A DNA stretch of 63,889 nt from Paenibacillus xylanexedens (lineage in GTDB: Bacteria; Bacillota; Bacilli; Paenibacillales; Paenibacillaceae): NCBI RefSeq assembly GCF_017874615.1, contig NZ_JAGIKV010000015.1, positions 1 to 63,889 on the forward strand. The letters are read 5' to 3'. Shown here piece by piece: positions 53,601-62,797 of this stretch. How positions within the stretch are numbered: position 1 is the first letter of the stretch; every line of letters starts with the position of its first letter. The notes below the pieces were generated by a model, which saw only the letters and a program-made list of their open reading frames with translations, ran no database searches and was not told the origin of the DNA. The position numbers and the translations under genes are program-made.

Positions 53601-53875
53601 GCCTCGAAGATCAGCCCAACAGCTTGATCTTGCCATTCCGCCGGAATCTCCACACGATTACTCAGAAAATACGTCGTGCCGTGTACGCTTTTCAGCGGAT
53701 TCAAGCTTTGCATGGCCTTGTCTGCCGGCTCATCTTTATTTACTTCTGCCTGTTCGTACTCGTATTCCCCTGGCCGAATGTATCTGGCCCTCTGCATCTC
53801 CCACGCTGGAAGCTCGATCGTATCCAGCCATTGTCGCTGTTTCAGATCTTCGATGAATCGCTGAATTCGAATCAT
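50687..53875 (-). CDS. Alpha-mannosidase, GH38
   Basis: Cytoplasmic glycoside hydrolase of about 1062 aa. The catalytic domain shows GQSHIDIAWLWP (zinc His/Asp), MWVEPDLN and the nucleophile region WLPDTFGYCASLPQ (about residue 361), then MTTKLNWNDTNAFP. A long beta-sandwich C-terminus follows. The frame is open from 53920, but the ATG at 53875, preceded by GGAGGTGCAGG, overlaps the GH3 stop by ATGA and is the clear start. No signal peptide, so the substrate is an imported oligosaccharide. Confidence 0.94.
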   Translation of the reverse strand: MIRIQRFIEDLKQRQWLDTIELPAWEMQRARYIRPGEYEYEQAEVNKDEPADKAMQSLNPLKSVHGTTYFLSNRVEIPAEWQDQAVGLIFEAGGEGLLKVNGMPYHGLDRNHGFVPLPRSRVGNTPQLEIELYDPIPEPHDPLNRQAVIQLPIQGIRAALVYINQPLQSLMYSVTVLAESLRAYNEKEPKRMALVQAIHQVMDNMYNDPERWNDATWIQNFEYVLAQSVQQEDPEEYRSGFMHLVGQSHIDIAWLWPVRETVRKSSRTFSTMCTLMDTYPDFVYSQSQPQLYAFVKDHYPELYERVKARIAEGRWELVGGMWVEPDLNIPSGESLVRQILYGQNFYQAEFGKRSNIEWLPDTFGYCASLPQMLKLAGIPYFMTTKLNWNDTNAFPYDLFDWVGIDGTSVLAYLNHGVNEHTRPKDVDEHWQSFKQKDVHPEQMLLYGHGDGGGGVTNEMVEFAERSHLMVGQPISKFSTAGAFFEDISLNNPTLPKWHGDLYLELHRGTYTTHARNKRSNRKAEVLYREAEIWGQFAGACAAHTKNDLDEGWKLIMLNQFHDIIPGTSIPEVYVTSTEEYTKVSALGTSALRETLHILAENIATDEVDGLPYIIFNSLGWERGENITIIGDAHLAGMAAFDQLGNRLASDLEQKEDKYTLLVHVPSIPAFGYTTIWLREASDVILPLREKESFPSTWETEFYTLEFNDLGEITRWYDKTVGRDWLKPGDRANEWQFFHDKPTYWDAWDIDPRFESQRAGAVQLISREVVQRGATQDVLRFVWKLNQSEISQDIILHHHQRRVDFHTKVNWNESHKLLKVAFPVDLVAAKAAYEIPFGALERPTHNNTSWEQAQFEVCGHRWADISEGNSGVSLLNDCKYGYDIKDRTIRLSLLRAPKWPDEHADQGDHEFTYSILPHQGDWRQAAVVRRAMELNHPVEVVTASHFSGQLPAEHAWVQFHSEHVILDAIKPAEDGSGTVLRFYESSGGRETVQVQWAEKEIKASLINLLEDEIHPLACPNGAFELTFKPYEIKSVKLVDISNESNLTFTGERRVTHSITGGMT

Positions 53876-56184
53876 ACCTGCACCTCCACCTTCTGGATGT
53901 GCAGACTGCAGGCGGTCCAATCCATAGAATTGCGGCCAACCATGAGCCTGAATTCACCCGGTTCTACGACAGACTGGAGACGAGAGTCGATCAGTGCGAG
54001 ATGTTCTTTTTGCACAGGGAACGTAACGGTCTGGATCTGTCCTGGCTCCAGATGGATTTTACGAAAACCCTTAAGTGACATTTCAGCCCGCGTAACCGAA
54101 GCCGACACATCCGTGATGTACAACTGCACAACCTCGCTTCCCGCAACCGCTCCGGTATTCGTGACTTCAACCATCACCTGTGCTTCATCATCCGGGCCAA
54201 TCACATCCGGTATAACCCTTACGTTCTCGTATTTGAATTTGGTATAGCTCAGTCCATGTCCAAACGGATATTGCGGCGCCAGATCCATCTCCAGATACCG
54301 TTTGCCACGAGTGCGTTTGGCATGATAATAGACCGGAAGTTGCCCAACATGCTTAGGAATGGAGACGGTAAGACGGCCAGATGGATTCACATCGCCGAAC
54401 AGAATATCTGCAATGGCGTTACCACCTTCCTGCCCGGGGTACCACGCTTCCACAATCGCATGGACATGCTTATCAATCCAAGGTTCAGCAATGGGACGGC
54501 CGTTGATATAGACCACGATAACGGGTTTCCCCAGCTTATGTACCTCCTGCACCAGCTCCAATTGAACACCCATGAGATTCAGGGAAGCCCGGTCAATGCC
54601 CTCACCGCACTCCATATCATTCCATGGATCATCGGTTACCACGGACGCACCTGTCCGCAAATCGATCGTACCTTCACCAAAATCGCGGGCGCTGGACCCG
54701 CCCATCACCATCACGATGACATCGGCCTGTTCCGCACAGGCGAGCGCTTGCGCAAAGCCCTCTTTGGAATCGCCTTTAATCCGGCAACCGGGTGCGTACA
54801 GTACCTGACCCGAATCCGCACCAAGCTTGCGCGTAATGCCATCCAGTACGGTGACGATCTGTTCTCTCGGCTGTGGCGAGGTATAGTCCCCAAGCTGGTT
54901 ATAGATATGGTTCGCGTTCGGACCAATGACAGCTAGCTTCGTACCTGTTTTGGCAAGCGGAAGAGTATTTCCCTCATTTTTCAGTAAAACAATCCCCTCT
55001 TGTGCAACTTCCCTCGCCAGCTGAGTATGGTCTTCACATCCGATGACCTGTTCTGCAAACTCTGGATCAACGAAAGGCTTTTCAAATAACCCGAGTCTGA
55101 ATTTCATCTCCAGCACCCGCCGCACAGCCAAGTCCAGATCCTTCTCTTCGATTAATCCCTGCTCCAACGCCTGACCAAGATGTTTGCGGTACATGTACCC
55201 GGACATCTCCATGTCTACCCCTGCCCGAAGGGACTGCGCTACGGCCTGTTCCCCGTTCTCGGCGGTGTTATGTCCATAGACCAGCATCTGAATGGCACCA
55301 AAATCAGTAATCACAAACCCATCAAAACCCCACTGCTCGCGCAGAAGGTCATTCAGCAGATACGTACTGGACGTGCACGGTAGCCCATCAATCTCGTTAT
55401 AAGCGGTCATCACGGAGCAAGCCCCAGCTTCCACTGCTTTTTTGAACGGCAACAGATCTATTTCATGCAATTCACGTAATCCCATATGCACAGGTGCTGC
55501 ATTACGCCCACCCTCTGAGCTGCCATAAGCCGCAAAATGCTTGAGTGTCGCCATAATTGTCTGGTTGGAATCAAGGCGGTCACCCTGTAGTCCCTTCATG
55601 GCTTCTACTGCAAATTCACCAATTAAGTAGGGATCTTCGGCGAAACATTCCTCCGTCCGTCCCCACCTCGGGTCACGCACTACATCCAGCACCGGGGAAT
55701 ACGTTGCCGCTCCCCCCTGGCTCCGGGTCTCCACAGCGATGGCTTCACACATCTTGCGGTATAACTCCATATTCCACGTGCTGCCCACTGTTAAAGGTAC
55801 CGGAAATACTGTCGCCCCAATCGCCATATGTCCGTGGGAACACTCTTCCCCGAACAAAATGGGAATGCCCAGTCGGGAATGCTCCATGGCATACTGCTGA
55901 ATGACATTCGTTGCAACGGCTCCCTGCCGTGGTGTCAGACCTGTCTCCAGCGTTACTTCAGTCCATGGATCGGCCCGAAGCACACCATACAGAGAACCGA
56001 CACCGCCCTGTTCCATGTCCGCTTTGAACTCTTCCGTCACCTGTACTGTACCATCTGCTGCTTTATCATACGTCTTCCATCCCATCGGCTGGATGAGTTG
56101 TCCGATCTTCTCGGCTGTTGTCATCCGTCCGATCAGATCCTGAACACGCTCCTGAATGGGAAGCGAAGCATCTTTATAGTCCAT
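53872..56184 (-). CDS. Beta-glycosidase, GH3 family
   Basis: Cytoplasmic exo-hydrolase of about 770 aa. Layout: GH3 N-terminal barrel (PVLDVVRDPRWGR, MATLKHFAAYG, nucleophile Asp in VITDFGAI near residue 293), alpha/beta C-domain (VMVMGGSSARDFGEG, CGEGIDRASLNL), then a FnIII-like domain (YPFGHGLSYTKF, GFRKIHLEPGQ). Specificity (glucosidase, xylosidase, other) is not certain. The first possible codon is a GTG at 56190; the ATG at 56184 lies 9 nt after AAGGAG. It heads a coupled group with GH38 and the isomerases. Confidence 0.93.
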   Translation of the reverse strand: MDYKDASLPIQERVQDLIGRMTTAEKIGQLIQPMGWKTYDKAADGTVQVTEEFKADMEQGGVGSLYGVLRADPWTEVTLETGLTPRQGAVATNVIQQYAMEHSRLGIPILFGEECSHGHMAIGATVFPVPLTVGSTWNMELYRKMCEAIAVETRSQGGAATYSPVLDVVRDPRWGRTEECFAEDPYLIGEFAVEAMKGLQGDRLDSNQTIMATLKHFAAYGSSEGGRNAAPVHMGLRELHEIDLLPFKKAVEAGACSVMTAYNEIDGLPCTSSTYLLNDLLREQWGFDGFVITDFGAIQMLVYGHNTAENGEQAVAQSLRAGVDMEMSGYMYRKHLGQALEQGLIEEKDLDLAVRRVLEMKFRLGLFEKPFVDPEFAEQVIGCEDHTQLAREVAQEGIVLLKNEGNTLPLAKTGTKLAVIGPNANHIYNQLGDYTSPQPREQIVTVLDGITRKLGADSGQVLYAPGCRIKGDSKEGFAQALACAEQADVIVMVMGGSSARDFGEGTIDLRTGASVVTDDPWNDMECGEGIDRASLNLMGVQLELVQEVHKLGKPVIVVYINGRPIAEPWIDKHVHAIVEAWYPGQEGGNAIADILFGDVNPSGRLTVSIPKHVGQLPVYYHAKRTRGKRYLEMDLAPQYPFGHGLSYTKFKYENVRVIPDVIGPDDEAQVMVEVTNTGAVAGSEVVQLYITDVSASVTRAEMSLKGFRKIHLEPGQIQTVTFPVQKEHLALIDSRLQSVVEPGEFRLMVGRNSMDWTACSLHIQKVEVQV

Positions 56185-56234
56185 ATGCACATTCTCCTTA
56201 TGCGTTCGGAATTAGTTAGGTGCGTGCACTCACA

Positions 56235-58454
56235 TCACATGGCTTTGCGGTAGTCACTTGGTGCCACACCCACCACGTTTTTGAAAGCCCGATTGAAGGA
56301 ATTATAGTTCGTGTATCCCACTTCCTCACTGATCTCCTGAATAGCCTTATCGGTATCCTGCATGAGCAGCTTGGCTTTTTCGATGCGATGACTAATGAGC
56401 AGATCCACGAACTTCTCCCCAATCTCATCCTTGAAAAGCTTGCTCAGATACTTCGGATTAATATCGAATAGATCACTAAGGTAGTTCAGCGACAGATCAG
56501 GATTGTTGTAATGCTCTTCGATGTATTTGCGAATCTCCAGAATATGTGATCTGTGTTTTCGGGAACAATGCAGCGTCTGCATCTGCAGCGCCAGTTCCCT
56601 GAACCCTTCCCAACACAGCTCACGCAGATCGTCTAACGTCTCCCAGCCCTCAAGCCTTGGAAGAAGTGGGGTGAATATAGCAGCCCATGACTCCTGATAC
56701 TCCCGTGGAAGTTCGGCGAATTCCCGATTGTAATGTTGAAATAACAATTGGATTGTATTCATAATCTCCTGACGGGACAGAACGGACTCACTGATTTGTT
56801 CAAACAGTCTTTCAAAATGCTTTTCCCACACATCGTCCGATAAACGCATCGCCTGTACCAGCAGCGAGATGGTCTTCAGGAACTCATACACATCATTGGT
56901 CGAATTCGGCACATCACTACACGGAATGATGCGATTTATGCCCAGTACAGCCTTGTACTCCAGCGCGTGCACAGCTTCTTTCAATGAAGCTCTCAGTCCC
57001 CGAATATCGACAGCAACCCGACCAACACCGATGGTCACGGTGAAGTTCAGATACTGATCGATTCTGTCCAGATAACCAGCAAGCAATCGATGCTCAGTCT
57101 CCTCGGCCTGTTCCATTTCCGGAATCCAGAGGATGGCGTACAGACGCTGATCGGAGAGCCATTCAGCCCATACTTCCGTTCCTTCATGACGCGCACTCTC
57201 CTGCAGAATACTGGATAACACAAATTTCAAGAGGGATTGATCCTGATCATGATACTCCGTTACAAATGCATCATACCGATCCATCTCAACTACCATGACG
57301 GCCCAATGATGCTCCAGCTCAGGCAGTTTGAACTTCTTCATCTCCGCTGTCAGCTCCGTGCTCGTAAAGTCTCGTGTGCCCTCCAGCAACTCCTGAAAGA
57401 ACATTTTTTTCTGCAAAATCAGATTCTCTTCATGCTCCTCCTGATATTGTCTCGTCTGATCAATCATGCGTTCCAGCGTTGTATGGATGAATCGGAACTC
57501 GTTCTCTTTGCCATAGTTCAGTCCGGATTGCTTCTGCGAAGAGACGGTCTGAATTAACGTGACAATCTGCTGAATCGGCTTGTAATTTCTACGGGTCACG
57601 TAGATCACCCACACCACTCCGATCAACACAACCACTACAGCAAAGGCAAACCAGATATTATAAAATTGCAGAGTCCATTTGACGATTTTGCCATTGTTGA
57701 GACCTGTCTGCACCTTCCAACCGCTATAACTTGACGTAAATTCGGAGAAGACTTCTCCCGTCGTGGTTTTAGTAGAAGCTGCAACCCCTTCTGGCATGCT
57801 GCTATCCCACAGATTGCCGCCCGAACGGTTGAAGATGTTCACAAACGTAAATTCCGGATCATACATCTGCATAATGGATTTTCTCAGGGTAGTCAGGTCC
57901 ACGTTTGTGACCACAAGTCCTTTGCCGTTTCCTACACTTCGCACAATCGTAATCACCTGCTCCGTCGCTTGTGAAGGAAAAGCCTTGAACGCTCGTGCTC
58001 CTGCCCACTTCTGTTCATCCCTTGACCGGCTATCTGCAATAAAGTCTGCATCCGGGAACTCTTCAATCGGAACAGCCTTCCCGTTACTGAAGACCGTGCC
58101 ATCTCCATATCGAACGAGATAAATTGAATCGATCAGCGGATACTCTATTTTCAATTCATCAACCACCTGGACCGCCTGAATGCCGGCATACACATCATCG
58201 CTGCCAGATACCGAGAAATAATTCTTCAAGTTAGGGTTGGTCAAAATCTCACGCAGTACCTTGAAGTCGATGGAGCGCAGGGAGTTGTCCAGATATTGCG
58301 TGACCTGAGAGGCCAGAAATTCATTGGCCTTAAGCGCTTCTCTACGGTTCTGTTCATTGAATACTTGAAAGAAAATAAAGAATAGAATGGTCGTCACAAT
58401 AAAGAAAACAGGCAGATACGATAACAGCAAACGTCTAAACCAATTGTTGTTCAT
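56235..58454 (-). CDS. Membrane-bound AraC family regulator with extracellular sensor
   Basis: One-component transmembrane regulator of about 739 aa. A helix near 8-32 (LLLSYLPVFFIVTTILFFIFF), an extracellular Cache-like sensor (about 35-270), a second helix near 275-300, then a cytoplasmic linker and a C-terminal AraC-type double helix-turn-helix (LSDLFDINPKYLSKLFKDEIG, EVGYTNYNSFNRAFK). This layout is common next to Lpl-type transporters in Paenibacillus. The ATG at 58454 follows GGGGGGAT; the longer frame from 58499 is rejected. Likely activates the adjacent transporter and hydrolase genes. Confidence 0.9.
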   Translation of the reverse strand: MNNNWFRRLLLSYLPVFFIVTTILFFIFFQVFNEQNRREALKANEFLASQVTQYLDNSLRSIDFKVLREILTNPNLKNYFSVSGSDDVYAGIQAVQVVDELKIEYPLIDSIYLVRYGDGTVFSNGKAVPIEEFPDADFIADSRSRDEQKWAGARAFKAFPSQATEQVITIVRSVGNGKGLVVTNVDLTTLRKSIMQMYDPEFTFVNIFNRSGGNLWDSSMPEGVAASTKTTTGEVFSEFTSSYSGWKVQTGLNNGKIVKWTLQFYNIWFAFAVVVVLIGVVWVIYVTRRNYKPIQQIVTLIQTVSSQKQSGLNYGKENEFRFIHTTLERMIDQTRQYQEEHEENLILQKKMFFQELLEGTRDFTSTELTAEMKKFKLPELEHHWAVMVVEMDRYDAFVTEYHDQDQSLLKFVLSSILQESARHEGTEVWAEWLSDQRLYAILWIPEMEQAEETEHRLLAGYLDRIDQYLNFTVTIGVGRVAVDIRGLRASLKEAVHALEYKAVLGINRIIPCSDVPNSTNDVYEFLKTISLLVQAMRLSDDVWEKHFERLFEQISESVLSRQEIMNTIQLLFQHYNREFAELPREYQESWAAIFTPLLPRLEGWETLDDLRELCWEGFRELALQMQTLHCSRKHRSHILEIRKYIEEHYNNPDLSLNYLSDLFDINPKYLSKLFKDEIGEKFVDLLISHRIEKAKLLMQDTDKAIQEISEEVGYTNYNSFNRAFKNVVGVAPSDYRKAM

Positions 58455-58570
58455 CTCCGAGATCCCCCCACCATTACTGTTCATGCTGAATGACGACAAA
58501 CATCTGTGCTGATCGCTAATTTTCCATAAATATTCAGTACATTATATCGGATGACGTGGGGTTGTCATAG

Positions 58571-58611
58571 GAGAAGACCGTCCCGGTCAAGGGTGACAGA
58601 CGGGACGGCCT
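58571..58611 (-). terminator. Hairpin terminator after the solute-binding gene
   Basis: On the minus strand GGCCGTCCCG / CGGGACGGTC arms enclose a 14-nt loop, followed by TTCTCC. The T-tract is short, so termination may be partial. Confidence 0.55.
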
Positions 58612-58629
58612 CTATATTGAATCCTTCAA

Positions 58630-60267
58630 TTATTGATTCTTCTCAATGGCACGCTGGTAGATCTCAAGGTAATTACTCAGCCCAAGACCATCGAAGCCTT
58701 TGACATATGAATCCCATTCCTTATCAATGCTCTTGCTGCCAATAATGAATTGTGCCATATTCGTCTGCACATAATCCTTTATGGCCGTAGTCAGTTGTGC
58801 AGCTGATTCCGTATCCTCTGGACGAATAAATACGTTCGCAGGGTATACTTCTTTGGGTGCATAAGGTTCATACACATTGGTAGCTTGAGCCAGACGTGTA
58901 CCATAACCCTCTGCTTCTAAAGGATTCTGTCCTTCGGCAAACAGATTACGGAACGTGTTGGACAAGTCATGCGCTCCGATCTGTGACCAACTCTCGTTCA
59001 CAACAACGTTCGGATCACGCTCAGGCAGGTTGTAGTAGCTGTATTTGGCCGGCTCGCCATTGATGTTTTTCTCATCGGCATCTGCCTTCTTCCAGCCCTT
59101 GCCTTCAGTTGGTCCATACTCTGCGTACAGCGCACCTTCTTCACTGAACATGTAGTCTACGATCTTGATGGCGGCAATCTGCTGTGCTTCTGTCGCTTTG
59201 TTCGTGATGGCAAACTCAAACTCACCTACGCTCTGCGTGGCGCCTGTCGTCTGCACTCCATCTGGTCCTTTCAATGGAGGAACGATCTCCCAGTGCTGAT
59301 GACGGGTGATATCTTTGTCATAAGTATTCACGAGATAACTGACCAGCGCCGTTGTAATGGAGCCGACCACTTCATCGCCTTCCTTGTTGCCCAGTTGTCC
59401 GATTGCCTGATCGTTCTGTGTAAAGGAAGCCGGATCAATCAGGCCATCTGCATACAATTTATTCATGTACTCCAGCCCTTTCTTCCAGCCTTCCTGATTG
59501 GCGGCAAAACTCACCTTGCCATCGTTCACGATCAGATATTTGTCGTTGTCATTGTATATAAAGCTATTCATCAGGTAGGCATCAATGTTGCCATTCCATA
59601 CATACTTGTTCGGTGCGCCTGTAAGTGGAATCTCGTCCGCTTTCCCGTTACCGTTTGGATCTTGTGTCTTAAACGCCTTCAGAACGGTATACAGTTCATC
59701 AGTTGTGGTTGGCATTTTCAGGCCCAAATTATCAAGCCACTCCGTGTTGATCCAGTATTTCTGTGCATACGTACAGTGGTAACATTCATTGAAGATCGGC
59801 AGCGCATAGATGTTGCCATCCGGCGCCGTAATAGCTTCTTTGAAGTATGGCTTCTCTTCCATAATCTTGGTCAGATTCGGACCATACTTCTGAATTAGAT
59901 CTTGTAGCGGAAGGAACACGCCCTGTTTTCCATAGGTTTGAAGATCTGAGGTGGTGAACTTGCCGTGAAGAAACACTTCGGGATAATCACCACTGGCCAG
60001 CAGTAATTGTCTACGATCCTGCAAGGCGTCCGTTGGGGCCAGATCCCATTTTAGGGTAACGTCGAACTTGTCTTCGATAAATTGGGTAAATTCATTCTCT
60101 TCCATGGACGCTTTGCCTTGCGGAGCAAAGAGGGTCATGGTTACAGGACCGCCGCTCTCCCCGCTACCGTCGCTACTTCCACCCGACTCCTCGGATGAAC
60201 TGCATGCGGACAACAAAGCCATCGAAGCAAAGACCAGAAACAACATCGAAATCCAAGATTTTCTCAA
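58630..60267 (-). CDS. Extracellular solute-binding lipoprotein (LipO type)
   Basis: Sugar-binding lipoprotein of about 545 aa for the LplB/LplC-type importer. The signal peptide ends in lipobox LLSAC (lipidated Cys near residue 21), followed by an acidic Ser/Gly tether. The large binding fold has repeated aromatic-rich segments (YAQKYWINTEWLDNLGLKMPT) and a calcium-loop-like DPNGNGKADEIPL. The start is TTG at 60267, preceded by AAAGGAGGAG; the frame upstream is not used. It is the third gene of the transporter unit. Confidence 0.92.
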   Translation of the reverse strand: MRKSWISMLFLVFASMALLSACSSSEESGGSSDGSGESGGPVTMTLFAPQGKASMEENEFTQFIEDKFDVTLKWDLAPTDALQDRRQLLLASGDYPEVFLHGKFTTSDLQTYGKQGVFLPLQDLIQKYGPNLTKIMEEKPYFKEAITAPDGNIYALPIFNECYHCTYAQKYWINTEWLDNLGLKMPTTTDELYTVLKAFKTQDPNGNGKADEIPLTGAPNKYVWNGNIDAYLMNSFIYNDNDKYLIVNDGKVSFAANQEGWKKGLEYMNKLYADGLIDPASFTQNDQAIGQLGNKEGDEVVGSITTALVSYLVNTYDKDITRHQHWEIVPPLKGPDGVQTTGATQSVGEFEFAITNKATEAQQIAAIKIVDYMFSEEGALYAEYGPTEGKGWKKADADEKNINGEPAKYSYYNLPERDPNVVVNESWSQIGAHDLSNTFRNLFAEGQNPLEAEGYGTRLAQATNVYEPYAPKEVYPANVFIRPEDTESAAQLTTAIKDYVQTNMAQFIIGSKSIDKEWDSYVKGFDGLGLSNYLEIYQRAIEKNQ

Positions 60268-60396
60268 TCTGACTCCTCCTTTTTGTTCATAACGGCAAAT
60301 TATTGACTTGTACTGCACGTGTATAAAATCGACCCCGGAAGCCGGCGTGTTCCTTCCACCTCCTTTCAAGAGGCAACCAGGCTTAACTCACAAGGA

Positions 60397-61305
60397 TTAA
60401 CCTTTGAGGGAACCAACCATGACCCCTTTAACAAAATGCTTCTGTACAAATGGATACATGATCAGAATTGGAATACTCGCCACAACGATCAGTGCATATT
60501 TCAACACCTGCTCGAACCCTTGGTCCCGCATCTGTTGGCTGGTATTGGCAAGCATCGCCGGATCAGCCGCGTTGAGGATGAGCAGATTGCGAAGCACGTA
60601 TTGTAGAGGGAACAATTTCTCGGAACGCAGGTAGATCAATGCATCAAAGTACGCATTCCAGTGACCTACGGCATACATGAGTGTCATGACTGCCAGAATG
60701 GGCTTTGATAAGGGAAGAACCACGCTGATCAGATACCGGATATCCCGGCAACCGTCCATTTCCGCGGCCTCCCCGAGTTCTTCCGGGATGGAAGATTGGA
60801 AGAAAGTCCTTGCCACGATGACCTGAAATACTGCGAGCGCCCCGGGCAGCCACATCGCCCAACGTGTATCCAGAAGGTGCAAATCCTTCATCAAGAGGTA
60901 GGTGGGAATCAGACCGCCATCAAAGAACATCGTGATCATCATGAAAATAATGATGGCCCCTCGTCCATAGAACGATTTTCGTGACAAAGGATACGCCAGC
61001 ATGACGGTCAGCACCACGTTAATGAACGTGCCCACCACGGTGTAGATGATCGTGTTATAGAAACCGAGCATAAGCTGTTGGCTTTTGAAAATGGAGATGT
61101 ACGCCTTGATGTTAAAGTCGACCGGGAACAGCCACACCTGACCGGATGTCACGGCTCGTGAAGAGCTGAACGAAGAACTGATGATATACAAAAGCGGATA
61201 AAACACTGTTAGCAGTATGGCGAACAGAAAGATATAGTTGAATGTCATGAAAATGCGGTCACCCAGCGGGTCCTTGATTCGGTTACGATTAATCAGGTTG
61301 AACAT
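60397..61305 (-). CDS. Carbohydrate ABC transporter permease (LplC type)
   Basis: Membrane permease of 302 aa with six predicted helices. The EAA loop is ELGEAAEMDGCRDIRYLI (about residues 185-202). The C-terminal FVKGVMVGSLKG is typical of the LplC/YtcP group. AAAGGAGGAG precedes the ATG. It lies 15 bp after the LplB-type gene. As in the first locus, no ATPase gene is present, suggesting use of a shared MsmX-type ATPase. Confidence 0.92.
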   Translation of the reverse strand: MFNLINRNRIKDPLGDRIFMTFNYIFLFAILLTVFYPLLYIISSSFSSSRAVTSGQVWLFPVDFNIKAYISIFKSQQLMLGFYNTIIYTVVGTFINVVLTVMLAYPLSRKSFYGRGAIIIFMMITMFFDGGLIPTYLLMKDLHLLDTRWAMWLPGALAVFQVIVARTFFQSSIPEELGEAAEMDGCRDIRYLISVVLPLSKPILAVMTLMYAVGHWNAYFDALIYLRSEKLFPLQYVLRNLLILNAADPAMLANTSQQMRDQGFEQVLKYALIVVASIPILIMYPFVQKHFVKGVMVGSLKG

Positions 61306-61320
61306 GGATAAACTCCTCCT

Positions 61321-62298
61321 TTACCACAAGCTGTTCTGGGATACTTTGCGCGATATGCCGTTGACGATAACCAGCAGGATCAGGTTGATAATGGAGTTGA
61401 AGAACCCTACTGCCGAGGAGAAGCTGAAATTCGCCCCGATCAGACCCACCTTGTACACATACGTGGAGATGACCTCCGAAGCGCTTGTGTTGAGCGGATT
61501 CTGCATCAGGTATATTTTCTCGAAGCCCACGCCCATAATGCTGCCCAGACTCAGAATAAGCATGATAACGGTGACTGGAACGAGCGACGGGAGGTCGATG
61601 TGCCATATTTTCCGAAGCCTTGATGCGCCGTCCATCTTTGCTGCTTCATAGAGAGATGGATCAACACCAGCAAGAGCTGCGATATATATAATTGATGAAT
61701 ACCCCATGCCCTGCCACACACCTGACCAGACATAGATCGATTTGAAGTATTCCGGAATGCCCATGAAGTTGGTCATCGGGAAGCCGAGCAGTGTGAACAG
61801 CTTGTCTACTACGCCCACATGCGGGGAGAGCATCAGAATGATAATGGATACCATGACAACCGTTGAGATAAAATGCGGAGCGTAAGTGACCATCTGCACG
61901 GTCTTCTTGAAGTAACCCGTTCGAATCTCATTCAGCGCCAGCGCCAGCAGGATGGGAATAGGGAAACCCGCAATTAAGGAATAAAAGCTGATGCCTATCG
62001 TGTTTTTGATTAACAGCCAGAAGTTTGGAGATTGGAAGAAGGCCTCAAAGTGTTTGAATCCGACCCACGGGCTTCCCCAGATTCCTTTAACTACACTGAA
62101 GTCTTTGAAGGCGATCTGGACACCTACCATAGGAATGTACTTGAAGATCAACAGATACAACACCGGGGGCAGCACGAGCAGGTAGAGCTCCCAGTGTTTC
62201 TTGAGGCTTTTGATGAATGGATGCTGCCGCTTGGGCTCCACATGTTTCCTCTGCTGGAGTTCCATCTTGGCGGGTATGCTTTCCGTAGCTCGACTCAT
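61321..62298 (-). CDS. Sugar ABC transporter permease (LplB type)
   Basis: Membrane permease of about 325 aa: hydrophilic N-terminus of ~40 residues rich in Lys/Gln/His, then six helices starting with LYLLVLPPVLYLLIF. The EAA loop is LYEAAKMDGASRLRKIW (about residues 215-232). The first codon GTG at 62307 abuts AAGGAG, so the ATG at 62298 (8 nt spacing) is preferred. It is the first gene of the transporter unit and has a promoter with a cre-like site upstream. Confidence 0.91.
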   Translation of the reverse strand: MSRATESIPAKMELQQRKHVEPKRQHPFIKSLKKHWELYLLVLPPVLYLLIFKYIPMVGVQIAFKDFSVVKGIWGSPWVGFKHFEAFFQSPNFWLLIKNTIGISFYSLIAGFPIPILLALALNEIRTGYFKKTVQMVTYAPHFISTVVMVSIIILMLSPHVGVVDKLFTLLGFPMTNFMGIPEYFKSIYVWSGVWQGMGYSSIIYIAALAGVDPSLYEAAKMDGASRLRKIWHIDLPSLVPVTVIMLILSLGSIMGVGFEKIYLMQNPLNTSASEVISTYVYKVGLIGANFSFSSAVGFFNSIINLILLVIVNGISRKVSQNSLW

Positions 62299-62414
62299 TT
62301 GCGTCACTCCTTCTACACCTCAAGTGTAATGATACATTACATTTACATCCCTTAAACATCCTTTTTTCTGTCCTTAGTTCCTTGTTCAACAAACATGATG
62401 TAAACATTCATATC

Positions 62415-62428
62415 AGGTAGCGCTTTCT
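62415..62428 (-). promoter_or_regulatory. Candidate cre site before the LplB-type gene
   Basis: AGAAAGCGCTACCT matches the cre consensus at 12 of 14 positions; both mismatches are at the outer ends and the GAAAGCGCTA core is intact. It lies about 8 bp downstream of the -10, a position suited to repression by CcpA. Confidence 0.45.
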
Positions 62429-62435
62429 TAATTTG

Positions 62436-62465
62436 ATAGTACATCGCCCGATAAACTTTTATCAA
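62436..62465 (-). promoter_or_regulatory. Promoter of the LplB-LplC transporter operon
   Basis: -35 TTGATA (62460-62465), 18-bp spacer, -10 TACTAT (62436-62441) on the minus strand. It lies about 140 bp before the LplB-type start, leaving a long 5' leader. No further gene was seen between it and the upstream terminator. Confidence 0.55.
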
Positions 62466-62563
62466 TTTGCAATTTTCTCCGACTTCTCTTTATTCCACAA
62501 ACCCTTGTGTGACAAGCGATTGCGAGCCGTTTCTATTGGGAATTGTGTCCCTTATGTATGAAT

Positions 62564-62600
62564 AAAAAAATCCCGGAGGTGGTTATATCTCCCCCGGAAT
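62564..62600 (-). terminator. Terminator downstream of the GH29 gene
   Basis: On the minus strand ATTCCGGGGGAG and CTCCGGGAT arms are followed by a run of seven T. It separates the GH29 gene (with the structured element in its 3' region) from the transporter operon. Confidence 0.8.
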
Positions 62601-62639
62601 TGACATGGCATTCTTACATGCAAGTTCAAAAAGTTAACG

Positions 62640-62797
62640 ATTCAGCACCGAGAAGGTTGCGAGAACCTGAAGGAGGAGGAGCGGAGTGTAGGCAAACCTA
62701 CATGAGCACCGGACTCCGAAGGTGAACGCAAGATTCGATGTCGAGTTCGCTTCGTGGTTTACTTCGTGATCAATTGGGGACTTTTTGAACAACCTCT
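62640..62797. repeat. Highly structured intergenic element (candidate dispersed repeat or RNA)
   Basis: Three consecutive stem-loops are visible: AGGTT/AACCT (62654-62668); CGGAGT/ACTCCG (62682-62718) enclosing GTAGG/CCTAC; and CGAAG-GAAC/GTTC-CTTCG (62717-62754) enclosing TTCGA/TCGAG. The element ends at the stop codon of the GH29 gene, before that gene's terminator. It does not match an RNA class I can name. From memory, similar strings occur in intergenic regions of other Paenibacillus genomes; I could not check this. Strand of action is unknown. Confidence 0.6.

Noticed and set aside
53279..54247. 322-aa plus-strand ORF across the GH38/GH3 junction
   Set aside because: Antisense to two well-supported glycosidases; length is explained by the codon use of the real genes.
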